Counted from the stretch's first letter, positions 44,096 through 53,337 are shown. The stretch: 64,000 bases of DNA from Cohnella silvisoli (GCF_021190915.1 NZ_JAIOAP010000012.1:124001-188000), one strand, 5' to 3'. Made by a program: numbers and translations. Notes: generated from the sequence alone by a model not told the origin.

Positions 44096-46024
44096 TTAGT
44101 CCGAAGCGCCTAGATAGATGCGGATGACCGAACCCTTATCAACCCTTGCTCCGGCGGCGGGAGCTTGCCGAATAACCGTGCTTCCGCTTCCAGAAGTTGC
44201 TAGCTGAAAGTTAGAATTCATGTCTTCATACAAATCGGATACCGTCTTGCCTACCAGGTTCGGAACGGTGACGATCGGAGGTTCCCCCGACCCGTATTTA
44301 TATTCCTTCTCCACTTGTTTGGTCCGAGGTTTGACGCCTAAATGAGGCAAGGCGTCAGCCATAATATTGCGAACGATCGGAGCGGCCACGACACCTCCGA
44401 ATTGGATGCCTTGCGGGTTGTCTACCGCTACGTAAACAATCAATTGCGGATCGTCCGCTGGTGCAAACCCAATGAATGAAACGATATGCTCATTCTGGGA
44501 ATACCGCCCGTTTACGACCTTCTGCGCCGTACCCGTTTTTCCTCCGACCCGATAACCGTCCAGAAACGCCTTGGCTCCCGTTCCTTGCGCGACAACCTTC
44601 TCCAGCGCCTCTCTCACCTTCTTCGAAGTTTCCGGCGAAATGACCTGACGAACGAGCTGCGGCTTGGCATCTTCCAATACCATCCCGGTGTCCGGTTCAA
44701 TCCATGATTTGGATACATAAGGTTTATACAGCTTCCCGCCATTAATCGCGGCCGACACTGCCGTTATTTGCTGGATCGGCGTAACGGAAACCCCCTGTCC
44801 GAAAGCGGTTGTGGCGAGCTCTACCGGTCCGACCTGCTTAGGTTTGAACATGATTCCGTTCTCCTCCCCTTTCAAGTCGATGCCCGTTTTTTTCCCGAAG
44901 CCGAAATCGTAAATATAAGAAAACAGCTTATCCTTGCCCAACCGCTGCCCGAGCGTTACAAAACCCGGGTTGCAGGAGTTCTCGACTACTTCGAGGAAGG
45001 TTTGGCTGCCGTGTCCGCCCTTCTTCCAGCAGCGCAGCTTCGCTCCCGCCACTTCAATGTAACCGGGATCGTAGAAATGCTCATGCTCCAGGTTCACTTT
45101 TCCTTCCTGCAAAGCCGCCGCGAGCGTAATGATCTTAAACGTGGAACCGGGCTCGTAAGTCATCCAAATCGGCAGGTTCCGGTTATACACCTCGGAGGAT
45201 ACTTCCTGATATTTGTCCGGCTCGAAGGTTGGACGGCTGCCCATCGCGTATATTTCTCCGGTATTCGGATTCATCGCGATCGCGATGACGCTATTGGCCT
45301 GATACTGCAGCATCGCTTGATCCAGCTCCCGTTCAACGATGGACTGGATAGTCTGATCGATCGTCAATTGCAACGACAAGCCATCCTGCGGCGGCACGAA
45401 ATTGTCCGACGATTGCGGCATCTTCCTGCCTGCGGCATCCGATAAGTAAGACACGCTTCCCCTCAAACCCGTCAATCTTTGATCGTACTGCAGCTCTAAG
45501 CCCGTTAATCCTTGATTATAGCTTCCCGTGAAGCCAAGCACGTGAGATGCCAGACTTCCGAATGGATAAAATCGTTTGTTGTCTTCGGACACCACTATGC
45601 CGGGCAATTCCAGTTTGCGAATTTCCAGCGCCTTTTCCGTCGTGATTTTTCGCCCGCCAGGCTTAAGCTCTACGCTCGATTGCCTCTTCGTCAGAAGTTT
45701 GACCAACGTCTCTTCCGACATCCCCAGAGGCTCCATCAGCTTACGCGCCGTTTCCCTAACATCTTTGATTTGCACGGGGATGGCCATGATCGACGGCGAG
45801 CTGATGTTGTAAGCCAGACGGATTCCGTTGCGGTCGACGATTTCACCCCGCTTGGCTTGGAAAGGAATATCCCGTCTCCAGGAATCCTCCGCCTTCTTCG
45901 TAATTTCACCGCCGATCCATAGCTGCACATAACCTAACCTTGCCACCATCGCCGCAAAAGCAAGCACCGCCAATATTAATACGAAATAAAGCCTTTTACG
46001 AACGGTAACCTGAGAAACCTTCAA
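44096..46024 (-). CDS. spoVD: class B penicillin-binding protein SpoVD (sporulation, PASTA)
   Basis: Transpeptidase for spore cortex, partner of SpoVE. 642 residues: short cytoplasmic tail, one membrane helix (about 13-33), PBP dimerisation domain, transpeptidase domain with S-x-x-K (EPGSTFKII), SxN (ENSCNPG) and KTG (GGKTGTAQK), then a single C-terminal PASTA domain (about 580-640), the SpoVD pattern. The start is TTG at 46024 with AAAGGGGG 9 nt upstream; that ribosome site lies in the right arm of a hairpin. Separated from pbpB by 88 bp. Confidence 0.93.
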   Translation of the reverse strand: MKVSQVTVRKRLYFVLILAVLAFAAMVARLGYVQLWIGGEITKKAEDSWRRDIPFQAKRGEIVDRNGIRLAYNISSPSIMAIPVQIKDVRETARKLMEPLGMSEETLVKLLTKRQSSVELKPGGRKITTEKALEIRKLELPGIVVSEDNKRFYPFGSLASHVLGFTGSYNQGLTGLELQYDQRLTGLRGSVSYLSDAAGRKMPQSSDNFVPPQDGLSLQLTIDQTIQSIVERELDQAMLQYQANSVIAIAMNPNTGEIYAMGSRPTFEPDKYQEVSSEVYNRNLPIWMTYEPGSTFKIITLAAALQEGKVNLEHEHFYDPGYIEVAGAKLRCWKKGGHGSQTFLEVVENSCNPGFVTLGQRLGKDKLFSYIYDFGFGKKTGIDLKGEENGIMFKPKQVGPVELATTAFGQGVSVTPIQQITAVSAAINGGKLYKPYVSKSWIEPDTGMVLEDAKPQLVRQVISPETSKKVREALEKVVAQGTGAKAFLDGYRVGGKTGTAQKVVNGRYSQNEHIVSFIGFAPADDPQLIVYVAVDNPQGIQFGGVVAAPIVRNIMADALPHLGVKPRTKQVEKEYKYGSGEPPIVTVPNLVGKTVSDLYEDMNSNFQLATSGSGSTVIRQAPAAGARVDKGSVIRIYLGASD

Positions 46025-46031
46025 TCCGAAA

Positions 46032-46101
46032 AACCCCCTTTACCGGGAACGTCTGAACCTAAATGGGCTTAGTTCCAGACTATTCTTGTAAAAAGGGGGT
46101 T
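46032..46101 (-). promoter_or_regulatory. hairpin covering the spoVD ribosome-binding site, with a possible sigma-E promoter inside
   Basis: AACCCCCTTT (46092-46101) pairs with AAAGGGGGTT (46032-46041), whose AAAGGGGG is the spoVD Shine-Dalgarno; an inner GTCTGGAAC/GTTCAGAC pair extends it. A sigma-E-like GAATAGT (46079-46085), 13 bp, CATTTAGG (46058-46065) lies inside the hairpin. Transcripts begun there would lack the left arm. The -10 is a weak match. The hairpin followed by TTTTT could also act as a terminator of pbpB. Confidence 0.5.
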
Positions 46102-46112
46102 AGAACAAGCCC

Positions 46113-48380
46113 TCAGCTTTCATGCGAGGTCGATGCCGCTGTACCTGGAGGCGCTGCTTCAACTTGCCCGGGAGGCGCAAGCGTAAGCTGGAGAATCCAT
46201 TTACCTTCGACTTTGACCGCTTTCTGGGCTTTAACGTATCCTTGGCCGTCAACCGTGCAAACAACCTTCAGAAGCGAGCACATCTCCAGCGCATCCCGCA
46301 GCGACATCCCTTTCAGGTCGGGAACGTTACCCGGCTTCGTATCGGTAAGCAAATAAATTTGCTGCGAAGCCGGCAGTACGCTTCCCGCCTTCGGCAGTTG
46401 CTGTAGAACTTTGCTGCCGTTGCCTAACACGCCAACCGGGAAAGAACGCTGCTTAAGCTGCGATCGCGCCTGCGTAACGGTCATTCCCGATACATCCGGC
46501 ACTGTAGCGGTCACTTCAACATCCTTTGATGAAGATGCCGAAGCTATGGCAGAAGAAGCGGACGCATCCGGCATTTTCGGTAAATTCGGCGTTATGCCAA
46601 GATGAAGCAGCGACTTGCCCATAATTTCCTTGAATATCGGACCGGCTACCGAACCGCCTCCGGCATTGTCGATTTGAGGCTCGTCGACGACGACGTACAG
46701 AACGACTTTCGGGTTATCAACCGGCGCATATCCGATAAACGAAACGACGTATCTGTCCTTTGAATATCCGCTTTTGTTCGTCTCATCGCTTTTTGTTACC
46801 TTTTGCGCCGTCCCCGTTTTCCCGGCTATACGGTATCCGGGAATATAAGCTTTTTTACCCGTACCGATTTCTTGATCGCTGACGACCGTCTCCAAGTACT
46901 CGCCGACTTTACGCGACGTTTCGGCAGAGATGACCTGACGGATCAGTTTGGGCTCCGTCACCACCTTCTCGCCTGTTGTCGGATCACTGATCGACTTTAC
47001 GATATGCGGCTGCATAAGCTTGCCTCCATTAGCTACCGCGGCTACGGCCGCCACCTGTTGAATCGGCGTAACCAATACTTTTCCTTGACCGAAAGCGGCC
47101 GTCGCGACCTCGGATGGATAATTCAAGCTGAAAGATTTGGAAACTTCATTCGGCAGTTCGATGCCCGTCTTCTGCCCGAAGCCGAAATCGGTAATGTACT
47201 TGACTAATCTCTCTTTGCCGAGCATTTCATAACCGAGCTTAACGAACGCCACGTTACTGGAATGCTTCAGTCCGTCCAAGTAGGAAATTTGACCCCAACC
47301 TACCCGGTTATGGTCATAGACCGGCCTATCCTTCGCGCTGTATTTAATGGAGCCCGATTTGTAAAAATCGTCCGGCTTGAACAAACCTTCCTGCACCGCG
47401 CCGGCCAAAGTCACGATCTTAAACGTAGAACCGGGCTCGTACAATGACTGAATCGCGTTGTCCCTGAACGAATTTTGGTCTTTCGTCTCCCCGTAAGTAT
47501 TCGGGTTATAGTCGGGCAAGCTCGCCATTCCCAAAATTTCCATCGTTTGCGGGTCCGCGGCAATCGCCGTGATACTAATCGGCTTGTACTCCGTATATGC
47601 CTTTCTGAGCGCTTCTTCGATATAAAATTGAATGTCCCTGTCTATCGTTAAAGTGACGTTTTTCCCATCTACCGCTTGCTTGTATTCCACTTGCCCATTG
47701 GGAAGCTGGGTCCGGGCGCCGTCCTTCTGATACTTGATGAACCCCGGCTGCCCCCTTAGTTGGTCATTAAGCTTCTTTTCCAAACCTTCGATTGCCACGC
47801 CGTCTTTATTCTCGTAACCGAGAATATGGGAAGCAAGAGAACCGTTAGGATAATAGCGTTTTTGTTCCTCCATGAAATAGAGGCCGACGTTATCTTTGTC
47901 CGTCAGTTTTTGCAGCTCTGAACGAAAGACGGCAAGCCTATCCTTTATTGCTTTATCCACCTTCCAGCCGTCCGGATGGACTTCCGCCTGATCGCGGTAA
48001 GTAACGCCGTCGTCTTTCTTGGCCGTAATGATCTTGCGCAGCTTGTCTTCCGGCGTCCCTAACACTATGTGAAGCTTGGATACGATTCGATCGGTCAGCT
48101 TCCAATCGGGGTTCAGCTTTTCAAGCTCGGCGATCTGTTTAGGTCCGACGGCGACCGTATAGGCCATCGCATCGGCAGCTAACACCTTGCCATCGCGATC
48201 CAGCAGCATCCCGCGCTCTTGAGGGATCGTCTCTCTCGTAATCCAGGTTTGCATTGCTTGTTTGGTCCAGAAGTCCGCCTCAACGACCTGGACCCAATAA
48301 ACGCGAAAGATCAAACCGAGAAAAAGGAGGGTGATTAGCCCTCCCATCAGCAACGTCCGCAGTTTTATTCGCTTGGTCAT
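46113..48380 (-). CDS. pbpB: class B penicillin-binding protein 2B (division transpeptidase)
   Basis: Septal transpeptidase of the divisome. 755 residues: transmembrane helix (about 9-28), dimerisation domain, transpeptidase with EPGSTFKIV (S-x-x-K), HSSN (SxN) and AGKTGTAQK, then two C-terminal PASTA domains (about 620-735) after a Ser/Ala-rich linker. Two PASTA repeats and the place after ftsL are as in PBP2B. A Pro/Ala-rich tail ends the protein. Confidence 0.95.
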   Translation of the reverse strand: MTKRIKLRTLLMGGLITLLFLGLIFRVYWVQVVEADFWTKQAMQTWITRETIPQERGMLLDRDGKVLAADAMAYTVAVGPKQIAELEKLNPDWKLTDRIVSKLHIVLGTPEDKLRKIITAKKDDGVTYRDQAEVHPDGWKVDKAIKDRLAVFRSELQKLTDKDNVGLYFMEEQKRYYPNGSLASHILGYENKDGVAIEGLEKKLNDQLRGQPGFIKYQKDGARTQLPNGQVEYKQAVDGKNVTLTIDRDIQFYIEEALRKAYTEYKPISITAIAADPQTMEILGMASLPDYNPNTYGETKDQNSFRDNAIQSLYEPGSTFKIVTLAGAVQEGLFKPDDFYKSGSIKYSAKDRPVYDHNRVGWGQISYLDGLKHSSNVAFVKLGYEMLGKERLVKYITDFGFGQKTGIELPNEVSKSFSLNYPSEVATAAFGQGKVLVTPIQQVAAVAAVANGGKLMQPHIVKSISDPTTGEKVVTEPKLIRQVISAETSRKVGEYLETVVSDQEIGTGKKAYIPGYRIAGKTGTAQKVTKSDETNKSGYSKDRYVVSFIGYAPVDNPKVVLYVVVDEPQIDNAGGGSVAGPIFKEIMGKSLLHLGITPNLPKMPDASASSAIASASSSKDVEVTATVPDVSGMTVTQARSQLKQRSFPVGVLGNGSKVLQQLPKAGSVLPASQQIYLLTDTKPGNVPDLKGMSLRDALEMCSLLKVVCTVDGQGYVKAQKAVKVEGKWILQLTLAPPGQVEAAPPGTAASTSHES

Positions 48381-48404
48381 AGCATTGCCCTCTTCATTTC
48401 CCGA

Positions 48405-48818
48405 TCATCCTTTGTTAGGCTTGTCAGCCATCGCGGTTTGACCTTCTTTGGAAGTTACTGTGATGCCGTTATTGGCGATTGGACGCATTCCTTGCGCGGT
48501 CGCTTTCTCGACGATGAGCTTAGGATCGCTAAGACGTTCCACTTCCCTCTGCAATTCTTTCATTTGCTCGGAGGTTTGCTCGTATGTCTTGTTTTTCACT
48601 TGAATCTGAGCATTAATTTGATAGATTTGCGCGTAACGGAAAATAATAAAACCCGCAACTACGACCACTACCGCAATCGTAAACAAGTATAATAGCTTTT
48701 CTCCGATCGGAATGGAACGGCGGCGGGTGACCTTGCTTCTGTGCGTCGTTTGGGTTTGTTGAACTTTCTCTTCCTGTATGCGCTCCGGACGAAGCGCCAA
48801 GTTGCCGTAATATGCCAT
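48405..48818 (-). CDS. ftsL: cell-division protein FtsL
   Basis: Small bitopic divisome protein, 137 residues: basic cytoplasmic part with KVTRRRSIP, one transmembrane helix (about 43-64), then a coiled coil with heptads (YQINAQIQVKNKTYEQTSEQM) and a polar tail. Sequence similarity within FtsL is low; position between rsmH and pbpB and topology make the call. AAGGAAC precedes the ATG. Confidence 0.88.
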   Translation of the reverse strand: MAYYGNLALRPERIQEEKVQQTQTTHRSKVTRRRSIPIGEKLLYLFTIAVVVVVAGFIIFRYAQIYQINAQIQVKNKTYEQTSEQMKELQREVERLSDPKLIVEKATAQGMRPIANNGITVTSKEGQTAMADKPNKG

Positions 48819-48862
48819 CTGTTCCTTGTGCCCCTCTCAATGTTCTCTATTTTGAACCCGTT

Positions 48863-49819
48863 TTAACCGAGTTTCTCTGCAATCCTTAATTTAGAGGAAC
48901 GTGCGCGCGGATTAGCCGCCAGTTCTTCTTCGGTCGGCAATATCGGCTTGCGCGGAGTAAGCCTCAACCTTCCGTCTCCACCGCCGCACACGCATATCGG
49001 AAAATCCGTCGGACAAGTGCAGCTTGCAACTTCCTTGGCGAAAGCCTGCTTGCAAATCCGATCCTCGAGCGAGTGGAACGTAATAACCGCTACCCTGCCG
49101 CCAGGGCTTAAACAATCGATCGTTTGCTCCAACGCTTCTTCGAAAGCACCAAGCTCGTCGTTAACCGTAATGCGAAGCGCCTGGAAAGAACGCTTAGCGG
49201 GATGAGGCCCCGTACGGCGAGTTGCCGCGGGTATCGAAACCTTAATCAGCTCCGCCAGCTCTCCCGTCTTCTCGATCGGCGCCTTCTCGCGGGCTTTAAC
49301 GATATTCGCCGCGATCTTGCGGGCGAACTTCTCTTCTCCGTAATCCCGCAGGATGTTGGAAATTTCCCGTTCGTCCCACTCGTTGACGATTTGTTTCGCC
49401 GTAAGCGATTCGTCGCGGTCCATGCGCATATCAAGCTCGGCGTCCTGGTTGTAGCTGAAGCCGCGATCGGCTTCGTCGAGCTGCGGACTGGATACTCCGA
49501 GGTCGAACAGCACGCCGTCGACTTGCGGAACGCCGTCCTTCTCCGGAACTCCTGCGGTCCGGAGCGCCATCTTCAGGTGCCGGAAGTTGCTTTTCACCAA
49601 AGTTACGATATCGCCGTAAACGGCTAATCGTTCGCGCGCATTGGCGAGGGCGGCTTCGTCCTGGTCGAGCGCGATCAATCGTCCTCGAGGTCCGAGCTGA
49701 GAAGCGATCAACTCGCTATGTCCCGCTCCGCCCAAAGTACAATCGACGTAAATGCCGTCCGGACGTATGTTTAAGCCTTTAACCGATTCCTCTTTCAACA
49801 CGGTAACATGGTGAAACAT
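48863..49819 (-). CDS. rsmH: 16S rRNA (cytosine-1402-N4)-methyltransferase
   Basis: SAM-dependent methylation of C1402 in the 16S decoding centre. 318 residues: HVTVLKEE start, SAM loop DCTLGGAGHS, FDLGVSSPQLD, and a helical insert with FARKIAANIVKAR. The C-terminal part has FHSLEDRICKQAF and a Cys-rich CTCPTDFPICVCG stretch typical of the family. Second gene after mraZ. Confidence 0.97.
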   Translation of the reverse strand: MFHHVTVLKEESVKGLNIRPDGIYVDCTLGGAGHSELIASQLGPRGRLIALDQDEAALANARERLAVYGDIVTLVKSNFRHLKMALRTAGVPEKDGVPQVDGVLFDLGVSSPQLDEADRGFSYNQDAELDMRMDRDESLTAKQIVNEWDEREISNILRDYGEEKFARKIAANIVKAREKAPIEKTGELAELIKVSIPAATRRTGPHPAKRSFQALRITVNDELGAFEEALEQTIDCLSPGGRVAVITFHSLEDRICKQAFAKEVASCTCPTDFPICVCGGGDGRLRLTPRKPILPTEEELAANPRARSSKLRIAEKLG

Positions 49820-49893
49820 AATGGCTGCCTCCCGGCACCCGATTACGGGTCCGTCTTCGTTGTTTATGTATTTGACTAGATGTTGTAAACGGG

Positions 49894-50331
49894 TTAGAAG
49901 TTAAAATCGAAATCAACCAGCTTCTCCGCGATTTCGTTAAAGGAGTCGGCCGACTGCCGGGAGTATTCCTCCCAAGTCGCCTTATCCCAAATCTCCACTC
50001 TGCTGGAAACGCCGATGACGGTGCATTCTTTGTCCAGCTTGGCGTAATCGCGCAAGTGATTCGGCACGTTTACCCTTCCCTGTTTATCCCATTCGCATTC
50101 GGACGCGCCGGAGAAAAGCAGCCTGGAGAAAGCCCGCGCATTGGCGGCCATAGACGGCAAACTTTTGATTTTCTGTTCAAGCTGGGCCCATTCATGGCGA
50201 GGATAGACGAACAAGCAACTGTCCAATCCACGGGTAACGATGAAATCGGTGCCGAGAGCTTCGCGAAATTTAGCCGGGATAATAATCCGTCCCTTATCGT
50301 CGATACTATGCTGAAATTCGCCTAAAAACAT
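49894..50331 (-). CDS. mraZ: transcriptional regulator MraZ
   Basis: DNA-binding regulator of the dcw cluster, 145 residues. Two tandem SpoVT/AbrB-like MraZ domains, each with the D-x-x-x-R motif: DDKGRIIIPAKFRE (about residue 13) and DKQGRVNVPNHLRD (about residue 85). GGGAGGTG precedes the ATG. Four regularly spaced boxes lie directly upstream, the expected binding site of MraZ itself. Confidence 0.95.
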   Translation of the reverse strand: MFLGEFQHSIDDKGRIIIPAKFREALGTDFIVTRGLDSCLFVYPRHEWAQLEQKIKSLPSMAANARAFSRLLFSGASECEWDKQGRVNVPNHLRDYAKLDKECTVIGVSSRVEIWDKATWEEYSRQSADSFNEIAEKLVDFDFNF

Positions 50332-50349
50332 AAACCCTCGTCACCTCCC

Positions 50350-50385
50350 CCATTCTTCACCACTTTCCACCACTCTGAACCACTT
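50350..50385 (-). promoter_or_regulatory. MraZ operator: four boxes with 10-bp period
   Basis: On the minus strand AAGTGG, GAGTGG, AAGTGG and GAATGG begin at 50385, 50375, 50365 and 50355, exactly 10 bp apart, ending 18 bp before the mraZ start. Known MraZ boxes in E. coli and Mollicutes are tandem (A)AGTGG/TGGGN repeats with one-turn spacing. The -10 of the promoter is not clear. Confidence 0.75.
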
Positions 50386-50409
50386 ATGATGAATATTCGC
50401 GCCATAAAA

Positions 50410-50440
50410 TAAAAATCCTGCCACGAGAGCAGGATTTTCA
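50410..50440 (-). terminator. terminator of the DUF4349 gene
   Basis: AAAATCCTGC-TCTCGTG-GCAGGATTTTTATTTT hairpin, 20 bp past the DUF4349 stop and just before the mraZ control region. Confidence 0.9.
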
Positions 50441-50458
50441 AAAAAATATTTTACGGGA

Positions 50459-51646
50459 TTAACGAATCCCGTCGTTAGGTTCTTGCTCATCCGGATCCGG
50501 CTTCACCTCGGGAGGCGTCTCTGGGATAGCCTTTTCGGTTTCCGCCACAGGTACTAAAGAGCTGTTCCAAGCTTTCCTTTTCTCTTCGGTTACGGCACGT
50601 CTTACGGATCTGCGCTTACTAACGAAGTAGAAGGTCGGTATACCCAACACCGTTAAGACGATAAGGACGGGCAACAGAGCGGCTACAACGACGAGCACGC
50701 CTTCTCCGAACTGTCTAAGCACTTTCGTGCTTCCGGCCAAAGCATCGGATATCCGCTCGCTGAAGGTTTGCTTTTCATCTACCTTCTCTTCCTTGATTTC
50801 CTCGATTCCCGTCGCTTGATACAGGCGCAAATTAATCGTAGAGAAAGCTACATTCTGATCCAGAAAACGAATTCGCCCTTTAATCTGTTCGATTTCTTCC
50901 TGCACCCGAGCCAGCTCGTTGGAGAAACGAACGAGATCGTCGGTTTTGGCCGCCTTGTCCATGAAAGCCAGCAATCGCGACTCTACTACTTGCTTCGCTT
51001 TGAGGCGGGCATTCAGATCAACGAATTCCTCCGTCACGTCGCTGCCTTCCACTTCCCGTTCGCGATGTAAAGTTTTGATCTTCTGCAGCTTCTCCAGGAA
51101 CGGTGAGAAGCCACTGGAAGGAACTTTAATTACGTAAGTCGCGCCCACCTCATCGGCACTGCGGCTGTCGGAAAATTGAAGCACGTATGCGCCGCCAAGA
51201 TGAATGAGATTGAGCAGCTGCTCCTCGGCGGTTTTGAATTCCTCTACTTTCATGACTAGATTGGCTCGATAGATGACTTTCCGGTCAAACCCGGCATTCG
51301 CATCCGCGATCTCACCGATGCCTCCACCGACCGCGCTTAAATCGCTGCCTCCGCTCTGATTCCCGCCTTCCGCGGGCGCTTCCGGTGCTGACGATGCTTC
51401 CGCCTTCGCAGCTGGAGCCGCTTCCGAGAACTGCAAGGACTTTTGGGAGCTTATCTGGTCGGAGGAAGTGACAGAAATGCTGTCCCCTTGCTTCAGAGCT
51501 TCCCCGGGAGCAGCCTCACCCGCCGCTGGCGCGACGGCATTACTATCCTTGCTGCTCCCGCCGCATGCCGTCAATCCGATCACAAACATAACCACCATCA
51601 GAAGCATGATACCGGATCTAACGTCTCGAACCCATTTCCCTTTCAT
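50459..51646 (-). CDS. DUF4349 domain-containing lipoprotein
   Basis: Function unknown, 395 residues. Lipoprotein signal peptide with GLTACGG lipobox (Cys near residue 28), an Ala/Glu/Ser-rich linker to about residue 115, then the DUF4349 domain (RKVIYRANLVMKVEEF, a periplasmic-type alpha/beta fold). A coiled coil lies near residues 200-255, followed by one C-terminal membrane helix (about 305-330) and a basic/acidic cytoplasmic tail. It would be held in the membrane at both ends. Located between the heme operon and mraZ. Confidence 0.85.
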   Translation of the reverse strand: MKGKWVRDVRSGIMLLMVVMFVIGLTACGGSSKDSNAVAPAAGEAAPGEALKQGDSISVTSSDQISSQKSLQFSEAAPAAKAEASSAPEAPAEGGNQSGGSDLSAVGGGIGEIADANAGFDRKVIYRANLVMKVEEFKTAEEQLLNLIHLGGAYVLQFSDSRSADEVGATYVIKVPSSGFSPFLEKLQKIKTLHREREVEGSDVTEEFVDLNARLKAKQVVESRLLAFMDKAAKTDDLVRFSNELARVQEEIEQIKGRIRFLDQNVAFSTINLRLYQATGIEEIKEEKVDEKQTFSERISDALAGSTKVLRQFGEGVLVVVAALLPVLIVLTVLGIPTFYFVSKRRSVRRAVTEEKRKAWNSSLVPVAETEKAIPETPPEVKPDPDEQEPNDGIR

Positions 51647-51721
51647 CCAGATCTCCCCTTTTTAGGTTTCTGCAACCATAGACGAAGAATAATAGGAAAA
51701 TGTTCCCTAAACTGAAAATAA

Positions 51722-51760
51722 TAAAAAACCCCGCGTCGCGGCTAAGCGAGCGGGAATTTT
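51722..51760 (-). terminator. terminator of the heme/iron operon
   Basis: CCCGC...GCGGG hairpin with internal mismatches followed by GTTTTTTATT, just after the heme monooxygenase stop. Confidence 0.8.
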
Positions 51761-51762
51761 TG

Positions 51763-52095
51763 TCAGCTCTCTTGTGGAAGAGCGGGCAAATGGGACACTA
51801 TGACTTCATGCAGCGTGATTTTGTTTCCGATGACCATCTCGCTGTTGCCGCTTTCCCTGCGCTGCGCATGCGCTTGCTTAAAGGAATCGCTTTGCACCCA
51901 GGCATCGAAAGACTCCTTATTGTCCCAAGCCGTGCATACTTGATATTCCTCGTGCTCCTCCAACCCTTGCGTTTGCAACAACTCCATGCGCACAAAACCG
52001 GGAAACGTATGTACGTTTTTCGGAGTCTTAAATCTTTCCCTCATGATATCCCCGTAACCCGGCTTAACTTGAATCGTATTCGTTACAATGATCAT
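51763..52095 (-). CDS. IsdG/HmoB-type heme-degrading monooxygenase
   Basis: Antibiotic-biosynthesis-monooxygenase (ABM) fold, 110 residues. The IsdG-family catalytic triad is visible: Asn in VTNTIQVKPG (residue about 6), Trp in TAWDNKESFDAW and His in FKQAHAQR. It would open heme to release iron in the cytoplasm. The start is ATG at 52095, with AAGGAGAG 9 nt upstream; a longer open frame to 52218 runs into the ankyrin gene. Last gene of the Fur-controlled operon, which suggests the transporter brings in heme. Confidence 0.85.
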   Translation of the reverse strand: MIIVTNTIQVKPGYGDIMRERFKTPKNVHTFPGFVRMELLQTQGLEEHEEYQVCTAWDNKESFDAWVQSDSFKQAHAQRRESGNSEMVIGNKITLHEVIVSHLPALPQES

Positions 52096-52111
52096 ATGAC
52101 AGCTCTCCTTT

Positions 52112-52531
52112 TTATTTGTCCCAATGTAATTGTTCCAAAAACTCGAATACAAGCCTTGCTTCCTCGCCGCCCATTGCAGCATGCCTAATGAGAGGAATTC
52201 CGTGCGGGCCGGTCGCATGAGCCATATCGGGGAATTGTCCGATGATTAGCTTCACGAGCTCTAATTGCCCTAGCATAGCCGCCGCAAATAGATCCAATCG
52301 TGCGCCGCGACTCAATAAATATTCCGCGATGTCACGTCTCCCAACATGCGCCGCAGCACCAAGCCCCGTTTCCCAGTCGCCGCCTCCCCAATTCATTGAT
52401 GCATGCAGCAAACCCGGCCCCCGCTCCAGAAGCTCTTTCACTTTGTGAAGATCGGCATGGGCCGAGCTTACGAACTGTTTAACGAGTTCCGGTTCAATAG
52501 CCGCCAGCGGCTTTCGCGATTCCAATGTCAT
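52112..52531 (-). CDS. ankyrin-repeat protein in the heme/iron operon
   Basis: 139 residues with about three ankyrin repeats (HADLHKVKELLERGPGLLH, ETGLGAAAHVGRRDIAEYLL with RGARLD, and AAAMLGQLELVKLIIGQFPD). No signal peptide, so cytoplasmic, probably a protein-binding partner. Its ATG overlaps the ATPase stop by four bases (ATGA), and the heme monooxygenase follows 16 bp later. A role in the iron system is inferred only from this coupling. Confidence 0.85.
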   Translation of the reverse strand: MTLESRKPLAAIEPELVKQFVSSAHADLHKVKELLERGPGLLHASMNWGGGDWETGLGAAAHVGRRDIAEYLLSRGARLDLFAAAMLGQLELVKLIIGQFPDMAHATGPHGIPLIRHAAMGGEEARLVFEFLEQLHWDK

Positions 52532-53337
52532 ACGTGCAACTCCTCCCATTTTCTGCTTATCGCAAGACCTCTTGGCGTGTATACGGGCTTACCTTCATCT
52601 TCATAAACGTTCGCTTCGATCCCGAATACTTGCGAGAAAAAATCTGGCAAAAAAACTTCCGCCGGCGACCCTTGGCTGACTAACTTGCCGTCTTTCATTG
52701 CAATGATCCTATCGCTATAACGAGAAGCTTGGTTCAAATCATGCATGACCATCACGATCGTAATTCCCTGCTTGCGATTTAAGAATTGGAGTAATTCCAT
52801 GACTTCGAGCTGATGCGCAACATCTAAGTAAGTCGTCGGCTCGTCAAGCAGCAACGTATGCGGTGTTTGGGCTACCGCCATCGCAATCCATGCTCTTTGT
52901 CTTTCTCCGCCGGATAAAGTGTACAAGGAACGATGTTGCAGCTTCGTCATATCCGTCATCTGAAGCGCCCAATCGACAGCATCCTCATGCTCATTGCGGC
53001 ATTCTTCATACCACTTCAAATGCGGATGCCTCCCTTGCTTCACCAAATCCCGAACCGTTAAATCCAGATTAGGATCCTGAGTTTGCGGCAGCATCGTCAG
53101 CTTCCGGGCAACCTGCTTCGTATTCATGAGGGCAATGGCTTCTCCCTCCAAATACACGATTCCCTTATTCGGCCGTACCAATCTCGTCAGCAATCGCAGT
53201 ACCGTCGATTTCCCCGAGCCGTTAGGACCGACTATACTCGCCATCTCGCCCTTCCGAATGCTTAAGCCAAAGTTCTCGACGATATTCCGGTTATGATAGC
53301 CGAAGTGGAGACCTTCCGAGGTTAAGACGTTTTCCAT
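52528..53337 (-). CDS. iron/heme ABC transporter ATP-binding protein (FecE/FhuC type)
   Basis: Energises import of heme or siderophore. 269 residues: Walker A VGPNGSGKST, signature LSGGERQRAWIAMA, Walker B TLLLDEPTTYLDVAHQLEV (TYLDVAHQ is characteristic of the FecE/FhuC/BtuD group), H-loop VMHDLNQASRY. Overlaps the permease gene by 16 bp and the ankyrin gene by 4 bp. Confidence 0.94.
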   Translation of the reverse strand: MENVLTSEGLHFGYHNRNIVENFGLSIRKGEMASIVGPNGSGKSTVLRLLTRLVRPNKGIVYLEGEAIALMNTKQVARKLTMLPQTQDPNLDLTVRDLVKQGRHPHLKWYEECRNEHEDAVDWALQMTDMTKLQHRSLYTLSGGERQRAWIAMAVAQTPHTLLLDEPTTYLDVAHQLEVMELLQFLNRKQGITIVMVMHDLNQASRYSDRIIAMKDGKLVSQGSPAEVFLPDFFSQVFGIEANVYEDEGKPVYTPRGLAISRKWEELHV

